Assembly: GCA_046728035.1 (NCBI GenBank)
Contig: JBKPDT010000313.1
Coordinates: 1 to 13,622 of the forward strand
DNA from: DASRWT01 sp046728035
GTDB taxonomy: Bacteria; Methylomirabilota; Methylomirabilia; Rokubacteriales; CSP1-6
Direction: 5' to 3'
Length of the DNA: 13,622 nucleotides
Of the stretch, positions 6,846 through 13,622 are shown piece by piece. Numbering within the stretch: the first letter of the stretch is position 1; every line of letters begins with the position of its first letter. Below the pieces are notes generated by a model. That model saw only the letters and a program-made list of their open reading frames with translations, was not told the origin of the DNA and did no database searches. A program made the position numbers and the translations under genes.

Positions 6846-7706
6846 ATGGGAAACGTGCTTAAAACCGGGTTTCTTCTGGCCGTTCTCACCTGCCTCGTGG
6901 TCCTGGTCGGCCAGGCCATCGGGGGGCAGCAGGGCATGCTCATCGCCCTGCTCATGGCGCTGGTCCTCAACGTAGCCAGCTATTGGTTCTCGGACAAGAT
7001 GGTCCTCGCGATGTACAGGGCCCAGCCCGTGGATGAGGCAGCGGCGCCCGAGCTGTACTCCATGGTCCGGAACCTCGCCACCAGGGCGGCAATTCCCATG
7101 CCGCGGGTGTACATCATCCCGACGGAAACGCCCAATGCCTTCGCCACCGGCCGCAACCCGGAGCATGCCGCGATCGCGGTCACCGAGGGCATCATGCGCA
7201 TCCTCGGCCGCGAGGAGCTCGAGGGCGTGCTCGCGCACGAGCTGGCTCACGTCAAGAACCGCGACACCCTCATCATGACCATCGCCGCCACCCTGGCCGG
7301 TGCCATCACGTACCTGGCCCACATGGCCCAGTGGGCGGCGATCTTCGGCGGCTCGCGCCGGGACAGCGACGAGGAGGGACACGGCGGCGGGATGTTCGGG
7401 GCCCTGGCGATGGCCATCCTCGCGCCCATCGCCGCGATGCTGGTGCAGCTGGCCATTTCCCGCGCGCGCGAGTTCCACGCCGACGCCAGCGGCGCGAAGA
7501 TCGCCGGCAAGCCCTGGGGCCTCGCCTCGGCGCTGGAAAAGCTCGACCAGGCGTCCAAGGCCATCCCCATGGAGGCCACGCCGGCCACCGCCCACCTCTT
7601 CATCGTGAACCCGCTGAGCGGCGGCACGCTGCGGAGCTTGTTCTCGACCCATCCGTCCACCGAAGAGCGCGTCGCCCGTCTCCGCGCCATGGCGCTGTCA
7701 CGCTAA
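6846..7706 (+). CDS. htpX: Membrane zinc metalloprotease HtpX (M48 family)
   Basis: HtpX is an inner-membrane protease that degrades damaged membrane proteins during envelope stress, alongside FtsH. The 286-residue product is of normal length. Two N-terminal membrane segments (about 6-25 and 30-48) precede the protease domain with NAFATGRNPEHAAIAVT (97-113), the zinc motif HELAH (H131, E132, H135) and the third ligand E209 in SRAREFHAD. Two further hydrophobic segments lie at about 143-165 and 184-205. The C-terminus has the FSTHPSTEERVARL motif seen in the family. ATG at 6846 has GGGAGG nine bases upstream. It is transcribed divergently from the fab operon and ends 20 bases before a strong intrinsic terminator, so it is probably monocistronic. 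Confidence 0.96.
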   Translation: MGNVLKTGFLLAVLTCLVVLVGQAIGGQQGMLIALLMALVLNVASYWFSDKMVLAMYRAQPVDEAAAPELYSMVRNLATRAAIPMPRVYIIPTETPNAFATGRNPEHAAIAVTEGIMRILGREELEGVLAHELAHVKNRDTLIMTIAATLAGAITYLAHMAQWAAIFGGSRRDSDEEGHGGGMFGALAMAILAPIAAMLVQLAISRAREFHADASGAKIAGKPWGLASALEKLDQASKAIPMEATPATAHLFIVNPLSGGTLRSLFSTHPSTEERVARLRAMALSR

Positions 7707-7726
7707 CGCCGCGCAGGAGTGCGGTC

Positions 7727-7762
7727 GGGGGGAGACGGCATGCCGTCTCCCCCCTCTTTTTT
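7727..7762 (+). terminator. Intrinsic (rho-independent) terminator after htpX
   Basis: A perfect 28-bp inverted repeat (7727-7754) has 14-base arms, GGGGGGAGACGGCA and its exact complement, with a few central bases serving as the loop. It is followed by TC and six T residues (7757-7762). In RNA the stem would be extremely stable and the U-run lies on the plus strand only, so it acts on rightward transcripts. It begins 20 bases after the htpX stop and ends 16 bases before the ccmA ATG. Confidence 0.92.
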
Positions 7763-7763
7763 G

Positions 7764-7771
7764 GGTGATCC
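7764..7771 (+). promoter_or_regulatory. Probable extended ribosome binding site of ccmA
   Basis: GGTGATCC is complementary to the segment GGAUCACC just inside the 3' end of bacterial 16S rRNA, next to the core anti-Shine-Dalgarno. It lies seven bases before the ATG at 7779, immediately after the terminator T-run. There is no classical AGGAGG. This supports 7779 as the ccmA start. Confidence 0.45.
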
Positions 7772-7778
7772 CGTCGGC

Positions 7779-8483
7779 ATGATCGCGGCAGCCGGTATCA
7801 GGAAGACCTTCGGCGCCACCCTCGTCCTCGAGGACGTCTCCCTGGACGTGCCCGCGGGGCAGTGCCTGGCCCTCCTGGGCCCTAACGGCGCGGGCAAGAC
7901 CACGTTGCTCCGCATCCTGGCGACGCTCGCGCGGCCCACGGCCGGAAGCCTCCGCGTCGACGGGCTGGATGCCCTTCGCGATCCCGACGCGGTCCGGACA
8001 AGGATCAGCATGGTCGCGCACGGGTCGCAAGTGTACGAGGACCTCACTGCGCTGGAGAACCTGCGCTTCTGGGCGGTCATGGCGGGCCTCGACGCGAGCC
8101 CCGCCCGCCTTCGCGAGCGCCTGCAGATGGTGGAGCTGGAGTTGGTGGCCGACGAGCGCGCGCGCACCTTCTCGGCGGGGATGAAACGGCGGCTCGGCCT
8201 CGCGCGGGTGACCCTCGGCCGCCCGCGCCTGCTCCTCCTCGACGAGCCCTTCACGGGGCTGGACCGGCGGGGACAGAAATGGCTGGGCGAGTTCCTCCTC
8301 GCGTTCAGGACGGGCGGCGGCGCCATCGTCCTCGCCACCCACGGCTTCGCGAGCGCGCTCGAGGTCGCCGACCGCGCGATGATCCTGGCGGGAGGCCGCA
8401 TCGTCCTGGACCGGCCCGCCGCCGGCCTGGGCCGCGACGAGCTGCACCGTCTCTACGACGACCTGATCGAGCCCGACAGATGA
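7779..8483 (+). CDS. ccmA: Haem exporter ATP-binding subunit CcmA
   Basis: CcmA is the cytoplasmic ATPase of the CcmAB(CD) complex, which uses ATP to release holo-CcmE from CcmC/D during System I cytochrome c maturation. From ATG 7779 the product has 234 residues. It shows Walker A GPNGAGKTT (34-42), the variant signature FSAGMKRRLGLAR (131-143) usual for CcmA in place of LSGGQ, Walker B LLLLDEP (151-157) and the switch histidine H188 in ATHG. Upstream in-frame starts (GTG 7719, ATG 7740) lie beside or inside the terminator hairpin and add residues without family match; ATG 7740 does have a purine-rich stretch before it and cannot be wholly excluded. The stop overlaps ccmB as ATGA. It is the first gene of the ccm operon, yet has no room for a promoter downstream of the terminator. 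Confidence 0.95.
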   Translation: MIAAAGIRKTFGATLVLEDVSLDVPAGQCLALLGPNGAGKTTLLRILATLARPTAGSLRVDGLDALRDPDAVRTRISMVAHGSQVYEDLTALENLRFWAVMAGLDASPARLRERLQMVELELVADERARTFSAGMKRRLGLARVTLGRPRLLLLDEPFTGLDRRGQKWLGEFLLAFRTGGGAIVLATHGFASALEVADRAMILAGGRIVLDRPAAGLGRDELHRLYDDLIEPDR

Positions 8484-9160
8484 GCTCGTACGCGCGTCGC
8501 GTGGGGATCGTGCTCTGGAAGGATCTGCTCGTCGAGCGACGCTCCAAGGACAGCCTCAACGCGCTCTTCTTTTTCGGGCTGCTCCTGCTCTTCCTCTTCC
8601 AGTTCTCTCTCGGCCCCGACCGGGCTCGTCTCGAGTCGGCGCTGCCCGGCCTGCTCTGGCTGGGCTTCGTCCTCGCCGGGCTCCTCGGGCTCGGTCGGAG
8701 CTTCCTCGCCGAGCGGGAGAACGAGTGCTGGGAGGGCCTCCTCCTCACCCCCGGCGACAAGTCGGCGATCTACCTCGGCAAGCTCGCCGCCAATGTCTGC
8801 GTGATGGGCGCGGTGGAGATCGTGATCCTGGCGCTTTTCGGCCTCTTCTTCGACGTGGACCTCGGACGCGCAGTGGTGGGGCTCGCTGTCATCCTTCCCC
8901 TGGGCACGCTCGGGCTCGCCACGGTGGGCACGCTCTTCGCCGCCGTCACCGCCCAGGTGCGCGCCCGTGAGCTGCTCTTCCCGGTGCTGCTGCTGCCCGT
9001 CCAGGTGCCGGTGCTGCTCGCCACCGTGAGCGCCACCCAGGTCGCGCTCGCCGGCCAGCCCCTCGCCGATGCGGGGGCTTGGCTCCAGCTCCTCGCCGGC
9101 GCCGATCTCGTCTACCTCATCATCGGGCTCCTCACCTTCGAGTTCGTCCTGGAAGGATGA
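8480..9160 (+). CDS. ccmB: Haem exporter membrane subunit CcmB
   Basis: CcmB is the integral membrane partner of CcmA. The 226-residue protein has six hydrophobic segments at about 25-43, 56-73, 102-124, 131-156, 163-183 and 203-223. Family features are the N-terminal LWKDLLVERRSKDSLNAL (12-29), FLAERENECWEGLLLTP (75-91, the cytoplasmic loop that contacts CcmA) and RARELLFPVLLLP (161-173). The start ATG overlaps the ccmA stop and the end overlaps ccmC, so the three genes are probably translated together. Length is normal for the family. Confidence 0.95.
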   Translation: MSSYARRVGIVLWKDLLVERRSKDSLNALFFFGLLLLFLFQFSLGPDRARLESALPGLLWLGFVLAGLLGLGRSFLAERENECWEGLLLTPGDKSAIYLGKLAANVCVMGAVEIVILALFGLFFDVDLGRAVVGLAVILPLGTLGLATVGTLFAAVTAQVRARELLFPVLLLPVQVPVLLATVSATQVALAGQPLADAGAWLQLLAGADLVYLIIGLLTFEFVLEG

Positions 9161-9840
9161 TGGCCCCTGCCGCCGCAATCCGCGCCCTGGGGTGGCTCGC
9201 CCTCCTCGCCGTGCTCGCCGGCCTCGGCATGGCTTTCGGCTATGCGCCGCGCGAGGTGGTGCAGGGCAACGTGCAGCGGATCATGTACGTGCACGTCCCC
9301 GCGATCCTCACCGCTTACCTCGCCTTCGGCCTCGTCCTCGTCGGCAGCATCGGGTACCTGGCGAGCGCGCGCGCCGGTTGGGATCGGCTCGCCGCCGGAG
9401 CGGCCGAGCTCGGCGTCCTCTTCACCGGCATCACCATCGTCTCGGGCTCCATCTGGGGCAAGCCCACCTGGGGCACGTGGTGGACGTGGGACGCGCGGCT
9501 CACCTCGACCGCCATCCTCTTCCTCGTCTACGTGGGCTATCTCCTGCTGCGCGCCATGGTGGACGAGCCCGAGCGACGCGGGCGCTTCGCCGCGGTGGTG
9601 GGCATCGTCGGGGCCGCCAACATCCCCATCGTGCACTTCTCCGTGAAGTGGTGGCGGGCCCTGCACCAGCCGTCCACCATTCTCGGTCCCGAGCCCTCGC
9701 CCATCGCGGCGCCCATCGCGGCCGCGCTCTTCGCCAACTGGGCGGCCTTCACCCTCGTCTTTGCCTACCTCCTCGTCCGCCGGATCGAGATCGCGCGGCT
9801 CGAGGATGCGGCAGTCCACGGAGCCGTTCGTGCCCGATAA
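9157..9840 (+). CDS. ccmC: Haem-handling protein CcmC
   Basis: CcmC binds haem at the outer face of the membrane and presents it to CcmE. The 227-residue product has six predicted membrane segments and the tryptophan-rich WWD haem-handling motif WGKPTWGTWWTWDARLTS (100-117). The external axial histidines expected for haem are H46 in YVHVPA and H170 in WWRALHQPS. The reading frame begins at tandem ATG codons (9157 and 9160); the first gives an ATGA overlap with ccmB, the second has slightly better spacing from GGAAGG. Either changes only one residue. ccmD follows four bases after the stop. Confidence 0.95.
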   Translation: MMAPAAAIRALGWLALLAVLAGLGMAFGYAPREVVQGNVQRIMYVHVPAILTAYLAFGLVLVGSIGYLASARAGWDRLAAGAAELGVLFTGITIVSGSIWGKPTWGTWWTWDARLTSTAILFLVYVGYLLLRAMVDEPERRGRFAAVVGIVGAANIPIVHFSVKWWRALHQPSTILGPEPSPIAAPIAAALFANWAAFTLVFAYLLVRRIEIARLEDAAVHGAVRAR

Positions 9841-9844
9841 GCTA

Positions 9845-9979
9845 ATGCCCGATCACTGGGGCTATGTCTTCGCCGCCTACGGCTTCGCCGCGGTGGCGCT
9901 CCTCGGCTACTGGCGACATCTCGTCCGGCGGGCTCGCGCGCTGGCGGCGGGCCGGCGCGCGGAGCGGAGGGCGGCATGA
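9845..9979 (+). CDS. ccmD: Small haem exporter accessory protein CcmD
   Basis: This 44-residue single-span protein starts MPDHWGYVFAAYGFAAVALL and has one membrane helix (about 6-23) followed by a strongly basic cytoplasmic tail rich in Arg. Size, topology, the WGYVFAAY motif and position between ccmC and ccmE identify it as CcmD, which stabilises the CcmC-CcmE interaction. The open frame extends upstream into ccmC, but ATG 9845, four bases after the ccmC stop, gives the family-like start. There is no visible ribosome binding site, so translation is likely coupled to ccmC. The stop overlaps ccmE in an ATGA. Confidence 0.9.
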   Translation: MPDHWGYVFAAYGFAAVALLGYWRHLVRRARALAAGRRAERRAA

Positions 9980-10422
9980 AGCGCCGCGCGAAGTTCATCG
10001 CGGGCGGGGGCGTGATCCTCGCCGTCCTCGCCTATCTCGTCTATGCGGGCGTGAGCCAGTCCGTCGTCTACTTCGTCACCCCTGCGGAGCTGCTCGCCGC
10101 CCCCGCCCCCGGCAAGACCTATCGTCTGGGCGGCATGGTCCAGCCCGGCAGCCTCACGTGGGAGCCGCGGAGCCTCGATCTTCGCTTCACCCTGTCCGAC
10201 GGCAAGGCGACGGTGCCGGTGCGGCACAAGGGAACGCCGCCCGACCTCTTCGGGGAGGGCCGCGGCGCGGTCGTGGAAGGCGCGTGGAGCGGCGACGGCT
10301 ACTTCAAGGCCACCACCATCCTCGCCAAGCACTCCGAGGAGTACAAGGCGCCCCATGATGCCGCGCAGCCCGGCTACAAGGAGCTGCTGAAGACCCTCCG
10401 CGGCTCCGACGCGAAGCCGTGA
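9976..10422 (+). CDS. ccmE: Periplasmic haem chaperone CcmE
   Basis: CcmE takes haem covalently and carries it to the CcmF/H ligase. The 148-residue protein has an N-terminal anchor (about 8-26) after basic MKRRAK, then a periplasmic OB-fold domain. The covalent haem-binding histidine is H119 with Y123 in LAKHSEEYKAP, which is the classical HxxxY type and not the cysteine variant (CxxxY) found in some archaea and delta-proteobacteria. Other family motifs are YFVTPAELLA (32-41) and YRLGGMVQPGSL (49-60). The start overlaps ccmD and ccmF follows after four bases. Confidence 0.96.
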   Translation: MKRRAKFIAGGGVILAVLAYLVYAGVSQSVVYFVTPAELLAAPAPGKTYRLGGMVQPGSLTWEPRSLDLRFTLSDGKATVPVRHKGTPPDLFGEGRGAVVEGAWSGDGYFKATTILAKHSEEYKAPHDAAQPGYKELLKTLRGSDAKP

Positions 10423-10426
10423 CGCC

Positions 10427-12382
10427 GTGACCTTCGGCGCTCCCGAGATCGGCTACGCGATGACGGCGGTGGCCCTGGCCCTGGCCGCCTGGGGCGGTGT
10501 CGCCGCCGTCGTCGGCGCGCGAAGCGGCCGGCCGGCCCTCCTCGCGTCCGCCGAGCGCGCGGCGGTCGGAGCCTGGGCGCTGATCACCGGGTGCATGCTC
10601 CTCCTCATTCACGCCTTCCTCACCTTCGATTTCTCCATCCGGTACGTCGCCGCCAATACCAATCGCGGGACGCCTTTTTACTACCGCATCACCGCGCTCT
10701 GGGGCGCGCTCGAGGGGTCCATCATCCTGTGGGCCTGGATGCTCGGACTCTACACCGTCATCGTGCTGGTCCGCTACCGCCGGCGCCAGCCCGAGCTCTA
10801 TCCCTGGGTGCTCGCGGTGATGCTGGGTGTCCTCGCCTTCTTCCTCCTGGTGATGGCCATTCCCGCCCCGCCTTTCGAGCGGCTGACGCCGGTGCCGACC
10901 GACGGCCGCGGCCTCAACCCGCTCCTCGAGGACTCCGGGATGATCACCCACCCGGTAGCGCTCTACCTGGGCTTCACCGGCTTCACCGTCCCCTTCGCCT
11001 TCGCGATGGCCGCCCTCGCGCTGGGTCGGACCGGCGAGGAGTGGATCACCATCACCCGACGCTGGACGATCGTCGCCTGGTACTTCCTCTCGCTGGGGCT
11101 CCTGATCGGCGGCTGGTGGAGCTACCACGTGCTCGGCTGGGGCGGCTACTGGGCATGGGATCCGGTGGAGAATGCCGCCTTCATGCCCTGGCTCACCGGC
11201 ACCGCCTTCCTGCACTCGGTGATGATCCAGGAGCGGCGGCGGATGCTCAAGCTCTGGAACCTCACGCTCATCATCCTCACCTTCGGCCTCACCCTCTTCG
11301 GCACCTTCCTCACCCGCTCCGGCATCATCGGCTCCGTCCACGCCTTCACCCAGGGCTCGATCGGGGTCTTCTTCCTCGCCTTCCTTGCCCTCGTCCTCCT
11401 CACCGCCTTCTCGCTCCTCGCCTGGCGCGTCGACCGGCTCAAGGGCCAGGGCGAGCTCGACTCCATCGTGTCGCGCGAGTCCGCCTTCCTCCTGAACAAC
11501 GTCTTCCTCGTCGCCGCAAGCTTCACCGTCTTCTTCGGGACGATCTTCCCGCTGCTCACCGAAGCCGCGCGGGGGATCAAGGTGAGCGTGGGCGCGCCCT
11601 TCTTCAACCTCGTGAATATCCCGCTCTTCCTGGGCCTTCTCTTCCTCATGGGAGTGGGCCCGCTCATCGCCTGGCGCCGGGCCTCCGCCGAGAGCCTGCG
11701 GCGCAACTTCCTCAAGCCCGTGCTGGCCGGAGTGATCGCCGCCGCCCTCCTGCGCGCGCTGGGCATCGGCAATTCGCTCGTGCTCCTCTGCGTGGCCCTC
11801 GTCGTCTTCGTCACCGGGACCATGGTGCTCGACTTCTGGCGCGCCGCCCGCGCCCGGCGCCGAACCGGCGACGGCTGGGCCGCGGCCACCGGCGGCCTCC
11901 TCTTGCGCCAGAACCGCCGCTACGGGGGGTTCGTCGTCCACCTGGGTATCCTGGTGGTCGCCCTCGGCGTCGCGGGCTCCCAGGCCTGGTCGCTCCAGAC
12001 CGAGACCACCCTCGGGCGCGGGGAGACCGTGGAGCTGGGCGGCTATCGCGTGCGGTTCGACGGCCTCGCCGCCAGCGAGGAGTCCAACCACTTCAAGGTC
12101 ACCGGCACCTTCACCGTCGCCCACGGCGCCCGCCCCGTCGACGTGCTCCAGCCCGCCAAGAAGTTCTATCCTCGGGACCAGACGCCCATCGCGTACGTCG
12201 ACTACCGCCTGGGCCTCATCGAGGACGTCTATCTCGTCCTCGGCGACTTCGCCCGCGACGGCTCCCGGGCGACCATCAAGGTACAAGTCAACCGCATGGT
12301 GTCCTGGCTGTGGCTGGGCGGGCTGGTCCTCACCCTCGGCGCCGCGCTGGCCGTGCTGCCCGACCGCCGGAGGCCGGCATGA
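10427..12382 (+). CDS. ccmF: Cytochrome c haem ligase subunit CcmF
   Basis: CcmF is the core of the haem ligase that attaches haem to CxxCH apocytochromes. The 651-residue product is a large polytopic membrane protein of normal length. The WWD motif lies at 238-251 (WGGYWAWDPVENAA), preceded by GWWSYHVLGW. The four histidines expected for the two haem sites are present: H175 (ITHPVALY), H263 (FLHSVM), H305 (SVHAFTQG) and H505 (VVHLGIL). The C-terminal part holds a long periplasmic segment (about 525-620) and a last membrane helix (626-644). The start is GTG at 10427, without a clear ribosome binding site; the end overlaps ccmG as ATGA. Confidence 0.97.
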   Translation: MTFGAPEIGYAMTAVALALAAWGGVAAVVGARSGRPALLASAERAAVGAWALITGCMLLLIHAFLTFDFSIRYVAANTNRGTPFYYRITALWGALEGSIILWAWMLGLYTVIVLVRYRRRQPELYPWVLAVMLGVLAFFLLVMAIPAPPFERLTPVPTDGRGLNPLLEDSGMITHPVALYLGFTGFTVPFAFAMAALALGRTGEEWITITRRWTIVAWYFLSLGLLIGGWWSYHVLGWGGYWAWDPVENAAFMPWLTGTAFLHSVMIQERRRMLKLWNLTLIILTFGLTLFGTFLTRSGIIGSVHAFTQGSIGVFFLAFLALVLLTAFSLLAWRVDRLKGQGELDSIVSRESAFLLNNVFLVAASFTVFFGTIFPLLTEAARGIKVSVGAPFFNLVNIPLFLGLLFLMGVGPLIAWRRASAESLRRNFLKPVLAGVIAAALLRALGIGNSLVLLCVALVVFVTGTMVLDFWRAARARRRTGDGWAAATGGLLLRQNRRYGGFVVHLGILVVALGVAGSQAWSLQTETTLGRGETVELGGYRVRFDGLAASEESNHFKVTGTFTVAHGARPVDVLQPAKKFYPRDQTPIAYVDYRLGLIEDVYLVLGDFARDGSRATIKVQVNRMVSWLWLGGLVLTLGAALAVLPDRRRPA

Positions 12383-12909
12383 GGGGACACCTCCGCTGGA
12401 TCATCCCGGTCGCCGTGCTCCCGGTGCTGGCGCTCCTCGCCTACGGCTTCTGGACGGACCCGCGCGACGTCCGCTCGCCGCTCCTGGGCAAGCCGGCGGC
12501 GGCGTTCACGCTCACCACCTTCGCGGGGACGCCGATCTCGCTGGAGAGCCTTCGGGGACGCGTGGTGGTGGTGAACTTCTGGGCCTCGTGGTGCATTCCC
12601 GCCTGCTACGAGGAGGCGCCCGTGCTCGAGCAGGCCTGGCGCGACTACAAGGATCGCGGGGTGGCGGTGGTGGGCATCAACATCCAGGACAAGGACGAGG
12701 CGGCGCGGAAGTTCATGGAGCAGTTCGGCTTCACCTTTCCCAATGCCATGGATCCCAGCGGCAAGATCTCGGTGGATTACGGGGTCTACGGCGTTCCCGA
12801 GACCTTCTTCATCGACCGCTCCGGCCGCATCCGCGAGCGAAAGGTCGGGGCGGTGACCGACGAGGTGTTCCGCGGGCACGTCGAGCGGCTCCTCGCCGAG
12901 CGGTCATGA
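12379..12909 (+). CDS. ccmG: Membrane-anchored thioredoxin-like protein CcmG/DsbE with C-x3-C active site
   Basis: CcmG reduces the CxxC of apocytochrome c (directly or through CcmH) before haem ligation. The 176-residue protein has one N-terminal membrane anchor (about 7-24) and a periplasmic thioredoxin fold. The signature YGVYGVPETFFIDRSGRI (134-151), with the cis-proline P140, is diagnostic for CcmG/DsbE. The active site reads WASWCIPACYEEAP (68-81): the two cysteines are C72 and C76, separated by three residues, whereas the family norm is WCxxC with two. The codons read cleanly in frame on both sides, so this is not an obvious frameshift. Start and stop both overlap neighbours as ATGA. 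Confidence 0.93.
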   Translation: MRGHLRWIIPVAVLPVLALLAYGFWTDPRDVRSPLLGKPAAAFTLTTFAGTPISLESLRGRVVVVNFWASWCIPACYEEAPVLEQAWRDYKDRGVAVVGINIQDKDEAARKFMEQFGFTFPNAMDPSGKISVDYGVYGVPETFFIDRSGRIRERKVGAVTDEVFRGHVERLLAERS

Positions 12910-13361
12910 GGCGCCGGGCCTCCCTCCTTGCTTTCGCCCTCGTCGGCGCCCTCGGCCTCGGCGCCGCCGCGCCGGTGAGCGAGGAGGCGGTGCACGAGGT
13001 GGCCGCCAACCTCCGCTGCGTCGTGTGCCAGAGCCTGTCGGTGGCCGATTCGCCGTCCGAGACGGCCCGGCAGATGCGTGAGATCATCCGCGAGCGCCTC
13101 GCGGCGGGCGAGACGCCGGAACAAGTCACCGCCTTCTTCGTGGAGCGGTACGGCGACTGGATCCTCCTCGCCCCGCCGCGGCGCGGCTTCACCCTGCTCG
13201 TCTGGGTGGTGCCCTTCGCGGGCCTCGCCGTCGGCCTCATCGTGGTGGCCGTCGCGGTGCGTCGCTGGAGCCGATCCGCCGCCATGCGATCCACCGAGGG
13301 CACGCCCGAGGTGGACGCCGCCACCCGCGAGCGCATCCGCCGCGAGATGGCCGACGGATGA
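12906..13361 (+). CDS. ccmH: Cytochrome c maturation thiol oxidoreductase CcmH (CcmH/CycL type)
   Basis: CcmH is a periplasm-facing membrane protein that binds apocytochrome thiols and works with CcmF and CcmG. The 151-residue product has a signal peptide (1-22, cut probable after GLGAAA), the redox motif LRCVVCQ (C38, C41), the conserved RYGDWILLAPP (81-91) and one membrane segment (about 96-118), then a short charged cytoplasmic tail. It is the single-domain form; the TPR part that is fused in E. coli CcmH is encoded separately by the next gene. ATGA overlaps mark both ends. Confidence 0.95.
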   Translation: MRRRASLLAFALVGALGLGAAAPVSEEAVHEVAANLRCVVCQSLSVADSPSETARQMREIIRERLAAGETPEQVTAFFVERYGDWILLAPPRRGFTLLVWVVPFAGLAVGLIVVAVAVRRWSRSAAMRSTEGTPEVDAATRERIRREMADG

Positions 13362-13622
13362 GCGCGGTGCAGATCGTCGCCATCCTCGTGCTCGCCGCGC
13401 CGGTCGGCGCCCTCGTCCTCTGGCCGCTCCTCCGCGCCCGGGACGCCGCGGCGCTCCCCGTCCGGCCCGCCGGGGACGAGAAGCGGCTCGAGCTGGGCGA
13501 GGAGCGGACGGCGGTGTACCGCGCGCTACGCGAGCTCGACTTCGACCACGAGGCGGGCCATCTCGCCGAGGATGACTACCGCGCGCTGCGGGCCACCTAC
13601 GAGGCGCGCGCCGCCGCCGCCC
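13358..13622 (+). CDS. ccmI: CcmI-like protein, N-terminal part (cut by the right edge)
   Basis: The first 88 residues are visible. They comprise an N-terminal membrane helix (about 4-24, AILVLAAPVGALVLWPLL), a linker, and a heptad-like helical region with YRALRELDFDHEAGHLAEDD (54-73) followed by YRALRATYEARA. This reads like the N-terminus of CcmI/CycH, whose later TPR domain holds apocytochrome c for the ligase. The TPR part lies outside the window, so a shorter zinc-ribbon-type CcmI-like protein cannot be excluded. ATG 13358 overlaps the ccmH stop. Confidence 0.8.
   Translation, partial: MSAVQIVAILVLAAPVGALVLWPLLRARDAAALPVRPAGDEKRLELGEERTAVYRALRELDFDHEAGHLAEDDYRALRATYEARAAAA

Noticed and set aside
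7719..7778. Upstream starts for ccmA (GTG 7719, ATG 7740)
   Set aside because: They lie beside or within the terminator hairpin and the extra residues do not match CcmA. ATG 7779 gives a normal N-terminus, although 7740 cannot be completely excluded.

Overview
The window is a GC-rich (by eye about 65-70%) bacterial chromosome segment, densely packed, with frequent GTG starts and 4-base ATGA gene overlaps. It encodes type II fatty-acid synthesis enzymes, zinc-type ribosomal protein L32, the membrane protease HtpX and a complete System I (Ccm) cytochrome c maturation operon. This points to a Gram-negative, respiring bacterium. The overall look (GC content, gene order, protein style) fits uncultivated high-GC lineages such as Rokubacteria/Methylomirabilota (NC10), but that placement is an impression and not a search result.

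Left half (about 1-6770, all on the minus strand). Read in the direction of transcription the order is yceD/DUF177, rpmF, plsX, fabH, fabD, fabG, acpP, fabF, rnc-like gene, then the start of an unidentified gene that runs off the left edge. This is the widely conserved rpmF-plsX-fab-acpP-rnc cluster. PlsX links phospholipid synthesis to the fatty-acid pool, FabH and FabD start chains, FabG and FabF elongate them, and AcpP carries all intermediates. No enoyl-ACP reductase or dehydratase gene lies in the window. A near-consensus sigma70 promoter (TTGACA, 17 bp, TATACT) stands upstream of yceD. The RNase III gene is unusual: it stops at the end of the nuclease domain, has no dsRNA-binding domain, and has lost three of six conserved acidic residues.

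Divergent intergenic region (6684-6845). It holds back-to-back promoters for the fab operon and for htpX, plus a perfect 13-bp palindrome over the -35 box of the fab promoter.

Right half (6846-13622, all plus strand). htpX is followed by a perfect 28-bp inverted repeat and a T-run, which together make a textbook intrinsic terminator. Only 16 bases later the operon ccmA-B-C-D-E-F-G-H-I begins, with ccmI cut by the right edge. CcmAB/C/D move haem and load it on CcmE, CcmF/H ligate it to apocytochrome, CcmG/H supply reduced thiols, and CcmI holds the apocytochrome. Nearly all junctions overlap or are within 4 bases, so the operon is likely translationally coupled. CcmG carries an unusual C-x3-C active-site spacing.

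No mobile element, CRISPR array, tRNA, rRNA or phage gene was seen. This is mainly conserved core genome. The points worth a second look are the degenerate RNase III, the terminator abutting ccmA, the palindromic divergent promoter region and the CcmG active site.
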